Shown here: positions 43,498 through 52,135 of the stretch, in pieces
Numbering within the stretch: position 1 is the first letter of the stretch
How the letters are laid out: every line of letters begins with the position of its first letter
The notes under the pieces: generated by a model
The model's database searches: none
The model's input: the letters and a program-made list of their open reading frames with translations, nothing else
What the model was told of the DNA's origin: nothing
Position numbers and translations under genes: made by a program
Origin: SXOA01 sp051004015
Lineage (GTDB): Bacteria; Planctomycetota; Planctomycetia; Pirellulales; Pirellulaceae
NCBI GenBank assembly: GCA_051004015.1
Contig: JBPCKT010000135.1
Location: 9,275 to 73,274, forward strand
Direction of reading: 5' to 3'
DNA: 64,000 nt

Positions 43498-44701
43498 CGA
43501 TAGTCTCCTTCGTGAACAGAAGCTCGTATGGGTCGTCGCCAGCATTTGCCAGCGGAACAACAGCGAAAGCCGCCTGCTTGCCGGGGGCTAAACCTCCCAG
43601 TTCATCCGCAATGCCGAGCGCTTCGGCTCCGTACACGGCGCCCATTTTCAAGACTTCCTCGGGATGAACGCTCGGATGATGCCGGGCAATGTGCCGCAGC
43701 TCGGATAGGACGGACAGGTCCGGGTTGCTGGCCCGTGAATCGGTTCCGACTGCCACTCGCACGCCGCGGGCGACCATTTCCGCCAGCGGATATTCGCCGT
43801 GCCGAAAATAGGCGTGCGTGCGTGGGCAATAGACGACGGTCATCCGGTCCCGCCGGGCGGCCAGGAAGTCCATATCCTCCGTCCCCAGAAAACTGCCATG
43901 AATGATGAGGGCCTGATGTGCCGCGGCCAGCATCTCTAAGTAATCCGCTGGCCGGATGCCGCGCGGGATTTGCCCCGGATGCCACGCGCCGAGATCCTCC
44001 AGCCGCTCCACGAGCGGCCCGCTATGACAACGGAGCAATTCCAGCTCTTCCATCGATTCGGCCAGGTGCATAGCCAGAGGCACGCGTGCTTCCGCCGACA
44101 GCGCACAGACCTTGCGGAGCAGCTCGGGCGAGACGGTGTAAGGAGCATGGGGCGAGAGGCCCTGGCGGAAATTGGGGGAGGACCTGTTCACATGCTCCCG
44201 CGCGGCGGCCAGCAAGGACTCGGTCCGCTCGGGAGCGAGGCCTAGCAGCTCCAGAAAGACCGTACCGCGAATTCCAGTCACCGTGCCATAGCTGGCCGGC
44301 GGACAATCCGGCGAGGCAATCTCGCCCAGGGCTGCCACTCCCACTTCGATCGATTCCTCCAGGCCCAGCCCGAAAGCAAGGTCCGTATAAGCCGCCAGAT
44401 CCACTCCGTTTTCCGTGAGCCAGCGCCTCGCCGCCACGACTTCCCCAATCCAGTCGGCAAAGGGCATTCCGGGCCGGCCCAGCGGAGTTTCCAGCGTGCT
44501 GAATTCCAGGTGCGTGTGGGCGTTGACCAAACCCGGCAGCAAGGCGACATCACCCAGGTCGGTGACGGCTTGGCCATTCTGGTACTTTTCGATGGAGACG
44601 ATACGACCCCTTGCCACCTGGACGACGCCATCCTGGATTGGCGGAGATTCGATGGGGAAGACCCAGCGGGCGCGGAAGGTAGCGGTTGAGGCGGTGAGCA
44701 T
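43439..44701 (-). CDS. Amidohydrolase (deaminase-like)
   Basis: The 420-residue metal-dependent hydrolase has the family landmarks: GLVNAHTHLEFS (first metal His pair), LSPHAPYTVS, AMHLAES, ALIIHGSFL and VAVGTDSRASN (catalytic Asp). It resembles the chlorohydrolase/aminodeoxyfutalosine-deaminase branch, so menaquinone synthesis by the futalosine route is possible but not proved; no other mqn gene is in the window. ATG 44701 faces the UDP-glucuronate decarboxylase gene across 101 bases. Confidence 0.88.
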   Translation of the reverse strand: MLTASTATFRARWVFPIESPPIQDGVVQVARGRIVSIEKYQNGQAVTDLGDVALLPGLVNAHTHLEFSTLETPLGRPGMPFADWIGEVVAARRWLTENGVDLAAYTDLAFGLGLEESIEVGVAALGEIASPDCPPASYGTVTGIRGTVFLELLGLAPERTESLLAAAREHVNRSSPNFRQGLSPHAPYTVSPELLRKVCALSAEARVPLAMHLAESMEELELLRCHSGPLVERLEDLGAWHPGQIPRGIRPADYLEMLAAAHQALIIHGSFLGTEDMDFLAARRDRMTVVYCPRTHAYFRHGEYPLAEMVARGVRVAVGTDSRASNPDLSVLSELRHIARHHPSVHPEEVLKMGAVYGAEALGIADELGGLAPGKQAAFAVVPLANAGDDPYELLFTKETIDALPLLPQARQSQKARGDL

Positions 44702-44748
44702 AGACCGGTCTGACGTGCGGGACTTTAAGGTATATTATCGCAGAAGAC

Positions 44749-44769
44749 CCGGAGGCCGTTGGCCTCCGG
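44749..44769. repeat. 9-bp perfect hairpin in the divergent gap
   Basis: CCGGAGGCC-GTT-GGCCTCCGG lies 33 bases before the start at 44803, downstream of a possible -10 TATATT (44731-44736). It would fold in the leader of the decarboxylase mRNA. Confidence 0.6.
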
Positions 44770-44802
44770 CTGCCTGGGGAGTCCGGCTTACACCATTCCA
44801 AC

Positions 44803-45771
44803 ATGCTCAAACGTATTCTCGTCACCGGCGGCGCAGGGTTTCTGGGCTCGCATCTTTGCGAGCGCCTGGTGGAGCAGGGGCACGACGTCATCTGCCTCGA
44901 CAATTTCTTTACCAGCCAGAAGACGAACGTCGCCCATTTGCTGGGGAAGCCCAACTTTGAGCTGGTGCGGCACGACATCACCACTCCCATTTGGCTGGAG
45001 GTGGACGAGATTTACAACCTGGCCTGCCCGGCGGCCCCCGGCCATTACCAGTACAACCCCATCAAAACGATGAAGACGTCGGTGCTGGGGGCGATCAACG
45101 TGCTGGGGATGGCCAAGCGCTGCAAGGCCAAAGTGCTGCAGGCCAGCACCAGCGAAGTCTATGGCGACCCCGAAGTTCACCCCCAGCCGGAGAGCTATCG
45201 AGGCAGCGTGAACCCGCTGGGGCCGCGGGCCTGCTACGACGAAGGAAAGCGGGCGGCGGAGACGCTGTTCATGGATTACCACCGCTCCAACCGGGTCAAC
45301 ATCCGGATTGTCCGCATTTTCAACACCTACGGACCGCGGATGCACCCCTATGACGGCCGCGTCGTTTCCAACTTCATCCGCCAGGCCCTGCAAGGAGCAG
45401 ACATCACGCTCTTTGGCGACGGCCAGCAGACCCGCTCGTTCTGCTACCGCGATGACCTGATTGAAGGCATCATCCGGATGATGAACGGGCCGGATGAATT
45501 CATCGGGCCGTGCAACCTCGGCAACCCCGGCGAATTCACTGTCCGCCAGCTCGCCGAGCAGGTCATTCAGGCCACGGGCTCGAAATCCAAAATCATCCAC
45601 GAGCCCCTGCCGCCGGACGATCCCACGCGCCGGCGGCCCGACATCACCCTCGCCAAAACCAGGCTCGACTGGGAACCGCAAGTGCCGCTCCTGGAAGGTC
45701 TGGCCAAGACCATCGCCTGGTTCCGCTCGATCAACCTGGCCCACTATCGGCCGCCGACCCCGAATTTCTAG
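44803..45771 (+). CDS. UDP-glucuronate decarboxylase (UDP-xylose synthase)
   Basis: The 322-residue extended SDR enzyme has VTGGAGFLGSHL for NAD, the catalytic Thr/Ser in ASTSEVYGDP, a YxxxK in CYDEGKRAAET and the family-specific RIFNTYGPRM and DGQQTRSFCYRDDLI. It converts UDP-glucuronate to UDP-xylose for surface polysaccharide. The CYDEGKR form distinguishes it from UDP-glucose epimerase. It is preceded by a divergent gene and followed by a hairpin at 45787. Length is normal. Confidence 0.93.
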   Translation: MLKRILVTGGAGFLGSHLCERLVEQGHDVICLDNFFTSQKTNVAHLLGKPNFELVRHDITTPIWLEVDEIYNLACPAAPGHYQYNPIKTMKTSVLGAINVLGMAKRCKAKVLQASTSEVYGDPEVHPQPESYRGSVNPLGPRACYDEGKRAAETLFMDYHRSNRVNIRIVRIFNTYGPRMHPYDGRVVSNFIRQALQGADITLFGDGQQTRSFCYRDDLIEGIIRMMNGPDEFIGPCNLGNPGEFTVRQLAEQVIQATGSKSKIIHEPLPPDDPTRRRPDITLAKTRLDWEPQVPLLEGLAKTIAWFRSINLAHYRPPTPNF

Positions 45772-45786
45772 CTCGCCGGTTCGTAG

Positions 45787-45806
45787 TAACCGGCTTTAGC
45801 CGGTTA
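45787..45806. repeat. TAACCGGC hairpin downstream of the decarboxylase gene
   Basis: TAACCGGC-TTTA-GCCGGTTA, 8-bp stem with 4-base loop. It has the same architecture as the hairpin at 46360-46379 and may stop transcription, though there is no U-run. Confidence 0.6.
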
Positions 45807-45861
45807 ACGATGGTGTCGCAAATGGCTTGTGCTAAAAACAGTCGACAGCGATAAAAGGGAG

Positions 45862-46290
45862 ATGGCAGTCAATCCCTACGCTCCACCGCAAGTGGAGATC
45901 ATTTCCGCTCCACGAGGAAAGCCAATTGGGCCGAACCTGGCGCTCCGGGTCCGCTTGGGACAGATAGGGAACATCCTCCAAGGCGTCTGCGCGATTACTT
46001 TCCTGCTGTCGGCTGCCTGGCTGTTCTACGGGCCGCCGCCGTTTGTCGAGTGGGTTGTATCGCTGCCGGCTAAGGCACGCGGTGAGTATTTCTACAACGA
46101 AGCCCTGTGGCCCATCAACATTGCGATGCTGGGCGGATTCCTGTTTTGCATGCTGACCTTATTCATCGGGGTGAAGAGGCAGAAACTGGTTTCTCTGGCG
46201 ATGTTGCTGTTCTTCGCCAGTCCGTTTATTCTGCTGCTGGGAAAAGAGATGTACGACATGGTTGAAGTTCAGTTACTGCACGGTCGGTAG
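45862..46290 (+). CDS. Small membrane protein
   Basis: The 142-residue protein starts NPYAPPQ, a common planctomycete opening before membrane segments, then has three or so hydrophobic helices (about 37-60, 83-103, 108-128). ATG 45862 is preceded immediately by AGGGAG, and GTG 45829 is in frame. Function unknown. It converges on csrA. Confidence 0.65.
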   Translation: MAVNPYAPPQVEIISAPRGKPIGPNLALRVRLGQIGNILQGVCAITFLLSAAWLFYGPPPFVEWVVSLPAKARGEYFYNEALWPINIAMLGGFLFCMLTLFIGVKRQKLVSLAMLLFFASPFILLLGKEMYDMVEVQLLHGR

Positions 46291-46313
46291 TGGACTGGAT
46301 AGCCTAGACGCCC

Positions 46314-46379
46314 GGTTCACGCCCACGCAAAGCCGTGGGCGTGCCGCCCGATTGTCCGCTAACCCGCTGAAGCGGGTTA
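46314..46379. repeat. Two palindromes between convergent genes, one a 32-base repeat copy
   Basis: The first, 46314-46345, has an ACGCCCACG/CGTGGGCGT core and is identical to the reverse complement of 62853-62884 over 32 bases. The second, 46360-46379, is TAACCCGC-TGAA-GCGGGTTA. Together they lie between the small membrane protein gene and csrA and may terminate both. Confidence 0.75.
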
Positions 46380-46386
46380 CTACAAA

Positions 46387-46584
46387 CTAGCCCGCTTCTT
46401 TGAGCGACTTCGCCGCGCCGCCGGCCACTTTCTCCCGCGGCTGGAGCTCGTCACGCAAAACGATGACGTCGGGGGGAGCTTCGATGCCAATGCGGACGCG
46501 GTCGCCGGAGACGCGGACGACGGTTACAATGATGTTATTGCCGAGGCGGATTCTTTCGGATTCTTTGCGGGATAGGACGAGCAT
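46387..46584 (-). CDS. csrA: Carbon storage regulator CsrA
   Basis: The 65-residue RNA-binding protein carries the CsrA core MLVLSRKESERIRLG, VRIGIEAP and VLRDEL. CsrA dimers bind GGA-containing leaders to control translation. GGAGA lies nine bases before ATG 46584, and a sigma70-like promoter is at 46657-46631. A 102-residue protein gene precedes it in the same direction. The C-terminal tail is Lys/Ala-rich and not conserved. Confidence 0.95.
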   Translation of the reverse strand: MLVLSRKESERIRLGNNIIVTVVRVSGDRVRIGIEAPPDVIVLRDELQPREKVAGGAAKSLKEAG

Positions 46585-46630
46585 GGCGATTTCTCCGAGA
46601 AAATTATGATGTTCTGTCTATGAATGGTGT

Positions 46631-46657
46631 TTTGTACAGAAATGGTCGAATTGTCAA
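46631..46657 (-). promoter_or_regulatory. csrA: csrA promoter, sigma70-like
   Basis: On the minus strand TTGACA (46657-46652) and TACAAA (46636-46631) are 15 bases apart. The leader to ATG 46584 would be about 40 bases. The consensus -35 is the best evidence. Confidence 0.55.
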
Positions 46658-46689
46658 TGCCGGTTTTGCCGGCTGGGCAAGATTTTTGC

Positions 46690-46998
46690 TTAGTGAGCGG
46701 CGGCCAGGCTTGCATGTTCCAGCCGAGGAGCCGCTTCGAGTTGCGTTTTGGCCGTCCGCTCGCCGGAAGAGCCATAAAACAGGATGGTGTTCCGCTCGGT
46801 CTCCCAGATGGCCGTCAGCTTGACGCTGCGGGGGCCATACAGGCAGAAATAGATGCCGCACGCCTTCTTGCCGCGGACCAGAATCCGCTCGGTGATGTCG
46901 AAGGCGCCGCGTTCCAGCTCATTTTGTTCGCACAGGGTGTAATGGACGTAATTTCGAAGATCATTCAAGTTTTGAATTTGCAGGGAATCAGCCGACAT
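46690..46998 (-). CDS. Small soluble protein upstream of csrA
   Basis: The 102-residue product has a mixed fold: a helix (LRNYVHYTLCEQNELE) then strands (GIYFCLYGPRSVKLTAIWE and NTILFYGSSGER). ATG 46998 has AGGA close by. It is the same strand as csrA, 105 bases away. I do not recognise a named family. The gap 46999-47323 upstream holds an inverted repeat and no other gene. Confidence 0.7.
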   Translation of the reverse strand: MSADSLQIQNLNDLRNYVHYTLCEQNELERGAFDITERILVRGKKACGIYFCLYGPRSVKLTAIWETERNTILFYGSSGERTAKTQLEAAPRLEHASLAAAH

Positions 46999-47204
46999 TT
47001 CCTAGCAAGCTCCGTAGAAGAGGTATCGGGGATGACAGAGACTGCGGGGCGGGAAGAATGGGCAGTCTGGGGTGAGTGTCAGCAAGAGTACTATCGGCTA
47101 GCACCGTCAAGTTGTTTGAGCACGAAGAGTGCGAAGTTTAAGAAGAGCTTGCGGCGCTATGACGAGTTTGCGGGTTCGCCTAGCTTGTGCGAAGAAGAGG
47201 GAAG

Positions 47205-47325
47205 AACCACAGAGACACAGAGGCACAGAGCATAAGGAAGAGAAGTGAGAGGCGAAATGCTCAAGAGCGCGAGAAGCTTTAAAAAATCCTCTGCTGCTGC
47301 TCTGTGCCTCTGTGTCTCTGTAGTT
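47205..47325. repeat. Inverted repeat, AACCACAGAG family (best-preserved copy)
   Basis: AACCACAGAGACACAGAGGC begins a 26-base left arm (47205-47230). The right arm (47300-47325) is its complement at 25 of 26 positions, across a 69-base loop. The right arm ends in AGTTA, which contains the stop codon of the DUF4105 gene. The words CACAGAG recur within each arm at 7-8-base intervals. Confidence 0.8.
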
Positions 47326-48235
47326 AATCCCTCTGCTTCTTCTCCCCGCGGATTTTAGCCGAGAACTCCGCCCCCTTCTCGTCCTTGAAGGCGTGGGCGA
47401 TTTCGTTGATCCGCGAGCGTTTCTTGAGCTCGGCAAAAGGGACGCTGTTGTCGAGCAGGCCGAGCTCATAGCCCAGCTCATCCGCATAGCCGGGCAGGAG
47501 GACGCGGTAATCGTAGGGGACGCGGCCGGGGGCGATCTTATTGATGTGCTCGACGATGTTGGTTGTGCAGTTGTTGCTGAGGGTGTCGTAGAACTCAGGA
47601 TGCTCGCGGAGCTGGTTGGCCCGCTTGAGCATATCCGTGAAAAGTTTGCGAGCCATTTCGGGCGTCGCCGTGGTGCGATAGAGATAAACGTCACAATTGC
47701 GGTGTTCCGTCCGGGCCAGGATCAATTCCCGTTCGTCCGCGATGACGTACACCAACTCATACTCACCGAGCAGCCCGCGAGCGGCATCGTACTTTTCTCC
47801 ATTCTCCAGCCGCACTTCCACGCTGATGCCGACATGGTCCCCATTGGCGAAGCCAAAGCTGAGCATCGTGTGTGCGATTGCCTTGTTGTCGCTGAAGGGG
47901 ACCACGATAAAGTCCACCGACTGGATTTGCGCGAGGTCGTAGGTCTTGTCGTAATAATCGACAAGGCAGTCACGATAGGTCAGGAACTCACAATTCCGCA
48001 CGTTCTGAATCGTCACCTTGTCCTGCTCGAAACTCGCCTGAGCCAGGACCTTGAGTTCCGGAATCCAGTCCCCCTCGTTACTCGGCTTACGGCCGGTCAG
48101 CGGCTGGAAGAGCGAGGTCAGGGACGGTGGCGGGACCGCAGGTTGTTTGGATGCTTGCTGGGGAACTGACGCGCAGCCGCCAGCAGCGGCAACCGTCGCC
48201 ATCAAAATCAGCAGGGCAAATCGCCAAAGCGGCAT
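47324..48235 (-). CDS. DUF4105-domain lipoprotein
   Basis: The 303-residue product has a lipoprotein signal with AGGCAS. DUF4105 is marked by FIVVPFSDNKAIAHTMLSFGF, YELVYVIADERELILARTEHRNCDVYLYR, and FYDTLSNNCTTNIVEHIN (a Cys after NN, as in papain-like NlpC/P60-like folds). DUF4105 is thought to be a cysteine-type hydrolase of the envelope; the exact reaction is unknown. ATG 48235 is chosen for its signal peptide. The stop codon lies in the inverted repeat at 47205-47325. Confidence 0.83.
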   Translation of the reverse strand: MPLWRFALLILMATVAAAGGCASVPQQASKQPAVPPPSLTSLFQPLTGRKPSNEGDWIPELKVLAQASFEQDKVTIQNVRNCEFLTYRDCLVDYYDKTYDLAQIQSVDFIVVPFSDNKAIAHTMLSFGFANGDHVGISVEVRLENGEKYDAARGLLGEYELVYVIADERELILARTEHRNCDVYLYRTTATPEMARKLFTDMLKRANQLREHPEFYDTLSNNCTTNIVEHINKIAPGRVPYDYRVLLPGYADELGYELGLLDNSVPFAELKKRSRINEIAHAFKDEKGAEFSAKIRGEKKQRD

Positions 48236-48424
48236 GGGCGGAGCTGCTGGAATCAGCAGCGCTAAACGTAGTGGCGGAGTAGCGCGAACGGTAATACCGA
48301 GCGCAGAGATTTTCAGCAAGGGCGATTCCGCAGTCGCCTCCCTGGACCTGACCGCTAGCTGGTGGCAATCGGCTGTTCCCCTGGGCTACAATGGGCCATC
48401 TCACTCTCTCCCAGGAGGCATGCT

Positions 48425-49525
48425 ATGCCAGCGAAACATCGGGTCGTCGTCATCGGCCATACGGGCCGCGGGAATTATGGTCACGGGATTGATACCGTCT
48501 GGAGCCGCCTCAAGGATACCTGCGAAGTTCTGGCGGTTTCTGACCCCGACGAATCGGGACGGGCGGAAGCTGCCAAGCGGTTGGGAGTTTCCAAAACCTT
48601 CGCCGATTACCGGCAGATGCTCGACGAAATGAAGCCGACGATTGTGGGCATCGGGCCCCGGTGGGTGGACCAGCATCGGGACATGGTGTTGGCCTGCGCC
48701 GAGCGTGGGGCGCACATGTATATGGAAAAGCCTCTCTGCCGCAGCCCGGCCGAGGCGGATGAAATGGTCGCCGCGTGCCAGAAGCACGACGTGAAGCTGG
48801 CCCTCGCCCATCAAACCCGCTATAGCCCCAAACTGCAGGTGCTGAAGGAGTTCATCGAGGCGGGCAACTTGGGAGAACTTCTGGAGCTACGCGGTCGCGG
48901 CAAGGAGGACGCCCGTGGCGGCTCCGAGGACCTATGGGTGCTCGGCAGCCACGTCATGAACCTCATCAACTTCTTCGGCGGAGATCCCCAATGGTGCTTC
49001 GCCCAGGTGAAGCAGGACGGCCAGCCGATCGCCAAATCGCACGTGAAGGATGGCCCCGAAGGGCTGGGCCCGCTCGCGGGCGACACCGTCAACGCGGTAT
49101 ACGGCATGGACGGCGGAGCGACGGCCTACTTTGGCTCCAAGCGGAATGCCACCGGCGGGCGCTTCGGCCTGACCATCTACGGCAGCAAGGGAGTCGTGGA
49201 AATCCTCACCGGAACTCTCCCCAGCGTACAGTTCCTCCCCGATCCCGCCTGGTCCGCCGGCCGCAGTGGCAAGGCCTGGATCCCAATTTCTAGCGCCGGC
49301 GTCGGCAAGCCGGAACCGCTCAAGGACAGCAGTCCCGATGCCGGCAACCACCTGGCGGTGCTGGACCTGATGGCCGCGATTGAAAAGGATCGCGACCCGG
49401 AATGCAGCTTGGAGGAGGGGAAGACGACCATCGAAATGATCTGTGCCGTCTTCGAATCGCAGCGCACCGGCGGGCCGGTCAGTTGGCCGCTGAAGACGCG
49501 CGTGAATCCGCTGTCGCTGCTCTAG
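48425..49525 (+). CDS. Gfo/Idh/MocA family oxidoreductase
   Basis: The 366-residue protein has an N-terminal Rossmann domain (VVVIGHTGRGNYGHGID) and the EKP motif in MYMEKPLCRSPAEADEM. The C-terminal domain has LALAHQTRYSPKL and GSHVMNLINFFGGDP, with a His for catalysis. The family reduces or oxidises sugars and inositols with NAD(P); many planctomycete copies act on surface sugars. The NAD loop GHTGRGNYG is less regular than GxGxxG. AGGAGG precedes ATG 48425. A TACAAT box lies at 48387-48392. Confidence 0.88.
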   Translation: MPAKHRVVVIGHTGRGNYGHGIDTVWSRLKDTCEVLAVSDPDESGRAEAAKRLGVSKTFADYRQMLDEMKPTIVGIGPRWVDQHRDMVLACAERGAHMYMEKPLCRSPAEADEMVAACQKHDVKLALAHQTRYSPKLQVLKEFIEAGNLGELLELRGRGKEDARGGSEDLWVLGSHVMNLINFFGGDPQWCFAQVKQDGQPIAKSHVKDGPEGLGPLAGDTVNAVYGMDGGATAYFGSKRNATGGRFGLTIYGSKGVVEILTGTLPSVQFLPDPAWSAGRSGKAWIPISSAGVGKPEPLKDSSPDAGNHLAVLDLMAAIEKDRDPECSLEEGKTTIEMICAVFESQRTGGPVSWPLKTRVNPLSLL

Positions 49526-49674
49526 GCGAGCGGGAGGCGATTTAGAACATGCAGGTTCCCGCGAATGAAATAGCAAGAACCTGCGAATGAAGAAACCGAA
49601 GGATGAAACCTTCTCTCAATATATTCCTGCCGCCATTTTTTTGGCAAGCCTTTTGACCGAATTCGGAGAAACAT

Positions 49675-51003
49675 ATGATGGCTCGTTTATGCCTTCGCGT
49701 TCGCCTATCCGTAGCTGCCGCATTTTTCGCGTTTTTTGCGGCCATTTCGGCATCCCCCATCCCTGTGCGGGGCGAAACTCCCCGCGAGTGGGCAGCCGCG
49801 AATGTTGATGAGCTGTTCCAACTCTACCAGTACTTCCACACCCATCCCGAGCTCTCCTTTCAGGAGAAGGAAACGGCGGCTCGCTTGGCGAAGGAACTGA
49901 AGGCAGCTGGTGTGGAAGTGACGGAAGGTGTCGGCGGCACCGGAGTGGTGGGGGTGCTAAAGAACGGCAAGGGGCCGCTGGTGATGCTGCGTACGGACCT
50001 GGATGCACTCCCCGTCACCGAGCTGACCGGCCTGGCTTATGCATCGAAAGTGAAAGTGAAAGACCCCAGCGGCGTCGAAGTTGGCGTGATGCACGCCTGC
50101 GGGCACGACATCCACATCACCAACCTGGTGGCGATGGCCCGCTACTTTTCCACCCACAAGGACCAGTGGTCCGGCACGCTCATGTTCCTTGGCCAGCCCG
50201 CGGAAGAGCGGGGGAGCGGGGCCAAGAAGATGCTCGACGACAAGCTCTTCGAGCGGTTCGGCAAACCTGATTTTGCCCTGGCCCTGCACTGTGACTCGAC
50301 GCTCGCCAGCGACCAGGTCGGCTGCCGTGGAGGCTTCATGCTGGCCAATGTGGACAGCGTGGACATCACCATCCGGGGCCGCGGCGGGCACGGGGCCATG
50401 CCGCACACCACCGTGGACCCCATCGTCACCGCCGCCCAACTTATCCTGTCGCTGCAAACCATCGTCAGCCGCGAGATGAAGCCGACCGACCCGGCGGTCG
50501 TCACCGTCGGCTCCATCCACGGGGGCACCAAGCACAACATCATCGGCGACACCTGCACCCTGCAAATCACGGTGCGAAGCTACTCCGATAGCGTCCGTGC
50601 GCACCTGCTCAAATCCATCCAAACCAAAGCCGACGCCATTTCCGCCGCGGCCGGAGCGCAGAAGCCGCTCATCGCCATCTCGGAGGGAACGCCCGCGATG
50701 TTCAACGACGAAAAGTTGGCCCTCCGGATGGCCGAAGTCTTCAAGCGGGAGTTCGGCAAGGAGAAGGTCATTCCCGGCGAGCCCTCCATGGGGGGCGAGG
50801 ACTTCAGCCAGTACGGCCGGGCCGGCGTTCCCATCCTCATGTTCCGCGTCGGCACCGTCGAACCCGCCCGCCTCGAGCGGCTCAAGAAGCTCGAAGCCGT
50901 CCCTTCGCTCCATTCGCCCCTCTTTTATCCCGACGCCGAACCGACAATCGTCACGGCCGCCCATAGCATGATCTCCGCTACGCTGGAATTGATGAAGAAG
51001 TAA
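49675..51003 (+). CDS. Exported M20-family metallo-amidohydrolase
   Basis: The 442-residue product has a signal peptide (about 1-32) and the M20D layout: FHTHPELSFQEKETA, MLRTDLDALP, MHACGHDIHI for metal binding, PAEERGSGAKKM with the catalytic and metal Glu, GRGGHGAMPH, and MGGEDFSQY. Members cleave N-acyl amino acids or peptides. Periplasmic location is inferred from the signal. ATG 49675 or 49678 follows GGAGAAACAT. The 149-base gap before it holds nothing I can name. Confidence 0.9.
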   Translation: MMARLCLRVRLSVAAAFFAFFAAISASPIPVRGETPREWAAANVDELFQLYQYFHTHPELSFQEKETAARLAKELKAAGVEVTEGVGGTGVVGVLKNGKGPLVMLRTDLDALPVTELTGLAYASKVKVKDPSGVEVGVMHACGHDIHITNLVAMARYFSTHKDQWSGTLMFLGQPAEERGSGAKKMLDDKLFERFGKPDFALALHCDSTLASDQVGCRGGFMLANVDSVDITIRGRGGHGAMPHTTVDPIVTAAQLILSLQTIVSREMKPTDPAVVTVGSIHGGTKHNIIGDTCTLQITVRSYSDSVRAHLLKSIQTKADAISAAAGAQKPLIAISEGTPAMFNDEKLALRMAEVFKREFGKEKVIPGEPSMGGEDFSQYGRAGVPILMFRVGTVEPARLERLKKLEAVPSLHSPLFYPDAEPTIVTAAHSMISATLELMKK

Positions 51004-51074
51004 GGTGAGGCAGGTTTCCAGCTTGCCCGCACGAGCAGCCGGTCAGCATCGGCCAAGAATGAAAATGCCAATTC

Positions 51075-51253
51075 TTAACGCAAAGGAGCCAAGGTGCGGA
51101 GACGCCGAGAAGAAAAGGAAGAATTGAGGGGACACGGAAAACACGGAGGACACGGATTTGGGGTCGAGATTTGCCTGGCCGTGTCCTCGGTGTTTTCCGT
51201 GTCCCAAGTTCCTTCCCCCTTAGCGCCTTAGCGGCTTCGCGGCTTGGCGTTAA
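51075..51253. repeat. Nested inverted repeat (TTAACGC ends; GACACGG core)
   Basis: The outer ends are TTAACG (51075-51080) and CGTTAA (51248-51253), and the inner core is a 25-base arm at 51131-51155 (GACACGGAAAACACGGAGGA at its start) whose complement is 51179-51203 at 24 of 25 positions. The right end supplies the stop codon of the FkbM gene. It fills most of the 246-base gap 51004-51249. Confidence 0.8.
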
Positions 51254-52128
51254 TCAGGAAAATGCAGGCAGACGACATTGGTGATTTTGTCGCTCACCTG
51301 GTCGAAATAGAGCTTTCCAGAATCGAGGGTCAGCAGCTTCTCGCGTTCCGCCACTCTGGCATCCACGCTGCCGATGCTCGCGAGAAACCGGATGCACTCG
51401 CAAGGGTCGATGCCAGTCCGGCTCACTACGTCGCGGTGAGCTTCGAAGGCCACGCACCAGCAGTCAGCGGCTCGCAGCGTTTTTTCGGCACCCTTGAGAA
51501 CGGCAAGTTCTCCTCCCTCCACGTCGACTTTCATCACGATGCTTCCGCCGGGAGGCAAACCGAGGTCGTCAATGCAAATAACCTCCAGATCGCCGTCCTC
51601 GGCTGGGGTGAGAAAGCGGGCGTGTTCCGAAGGATCCGTCGGCGATTGGGCGAGTTTTCCTTTGCCGGTAAAGTCCGCAGCGGCAGCCTGGAGCGCACGG
51701 GCCGGGAAGGGGAGCTGGGCGGCATTCCGCGCGAGAAATTCAAAAGCGACTGGGCTCGGTTCCAGGAGGACGGCCTCCACGAACTGGGGCGACTGCGCGG
51801 CAACGAGCGCGGTGAGCGCCCCAATGTCGGCTCCGACATCGATCCAGCGTAGGGGCGGCAGAAGGTCGTGCGCCGGCTCGTCGAGACTCGCAACCAGCTC
51901 ATTCTCATACGCCAGCAAATCCGGCAGCGCCCATTGGTTTTCCCGCCGCCAGAGCGGGACTGCGAGCTTTACTTCGTCTGACAACTCGTATTCGACGACG
52001 CAGTTCAGCCACCCGCGCCTCTCGGCCAGCTCGATCAGCCGATAACCGCCGCGGAGCCGGTTGCGGATGAGCCACTTGGCCAGGCGGAAGTGCCAAGGGG
52101 GCGACGAGCGGGTGGGATAGGTCGGCAC
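51250..52128 (-). CDS. FkbM family methyltransferase
   Basis: The 292-residue protein has a Rossmann-type methyltransferase core: WIDVGADIGALTALVA for SAM, VLLEPSPVAFEFLARN, and the FkbM hallmark IVMKVDVEGGELAVLKGAEKTL. It probably O-methylates a surface sugar. The start is uncertain: GTG 52128 avoids overlap with the DUF1549 gene, and ATG 52209 would overlap it by 74 bases. The stop TAA at 51250-51252 lies within the right end of the nested inverted repeat. Confidence 0.85.
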   Translation of the reverse strand: MPTYPTRSSPPWHFRLAKWLIRNRLRGGYRLIELAERRGWLNCVVEYELSDEVKLAVPLWRRENQWALPDLLAYENELVASLDEPAHDLLPPLRWIDVGADIGALTALVAAQSPQFVEAVLLEPSPVAFEFLARNAAQLPFPARALQAAAADFTGKGKLAQSPTDPSEHARFLTPAEDGDLEVICIDDLGLPPGGSIVMKVDVEGGELAVLKGAEKTLRAADCWCVAFEAHRDVVSRTGIDPCECIRFLASIGSVDARVAEREKLLTLDSGKLYFDQVSDKITNVVCLHFPD

Positions 52129-52135
52129 AAGGAGG

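Noticed and set aside
43255..43560. Longer start for the 80-residue protein
   Set aside because: The extra residues overlap the amidohydrolase gene further, and AAGGAG is placed for ATG 43497.
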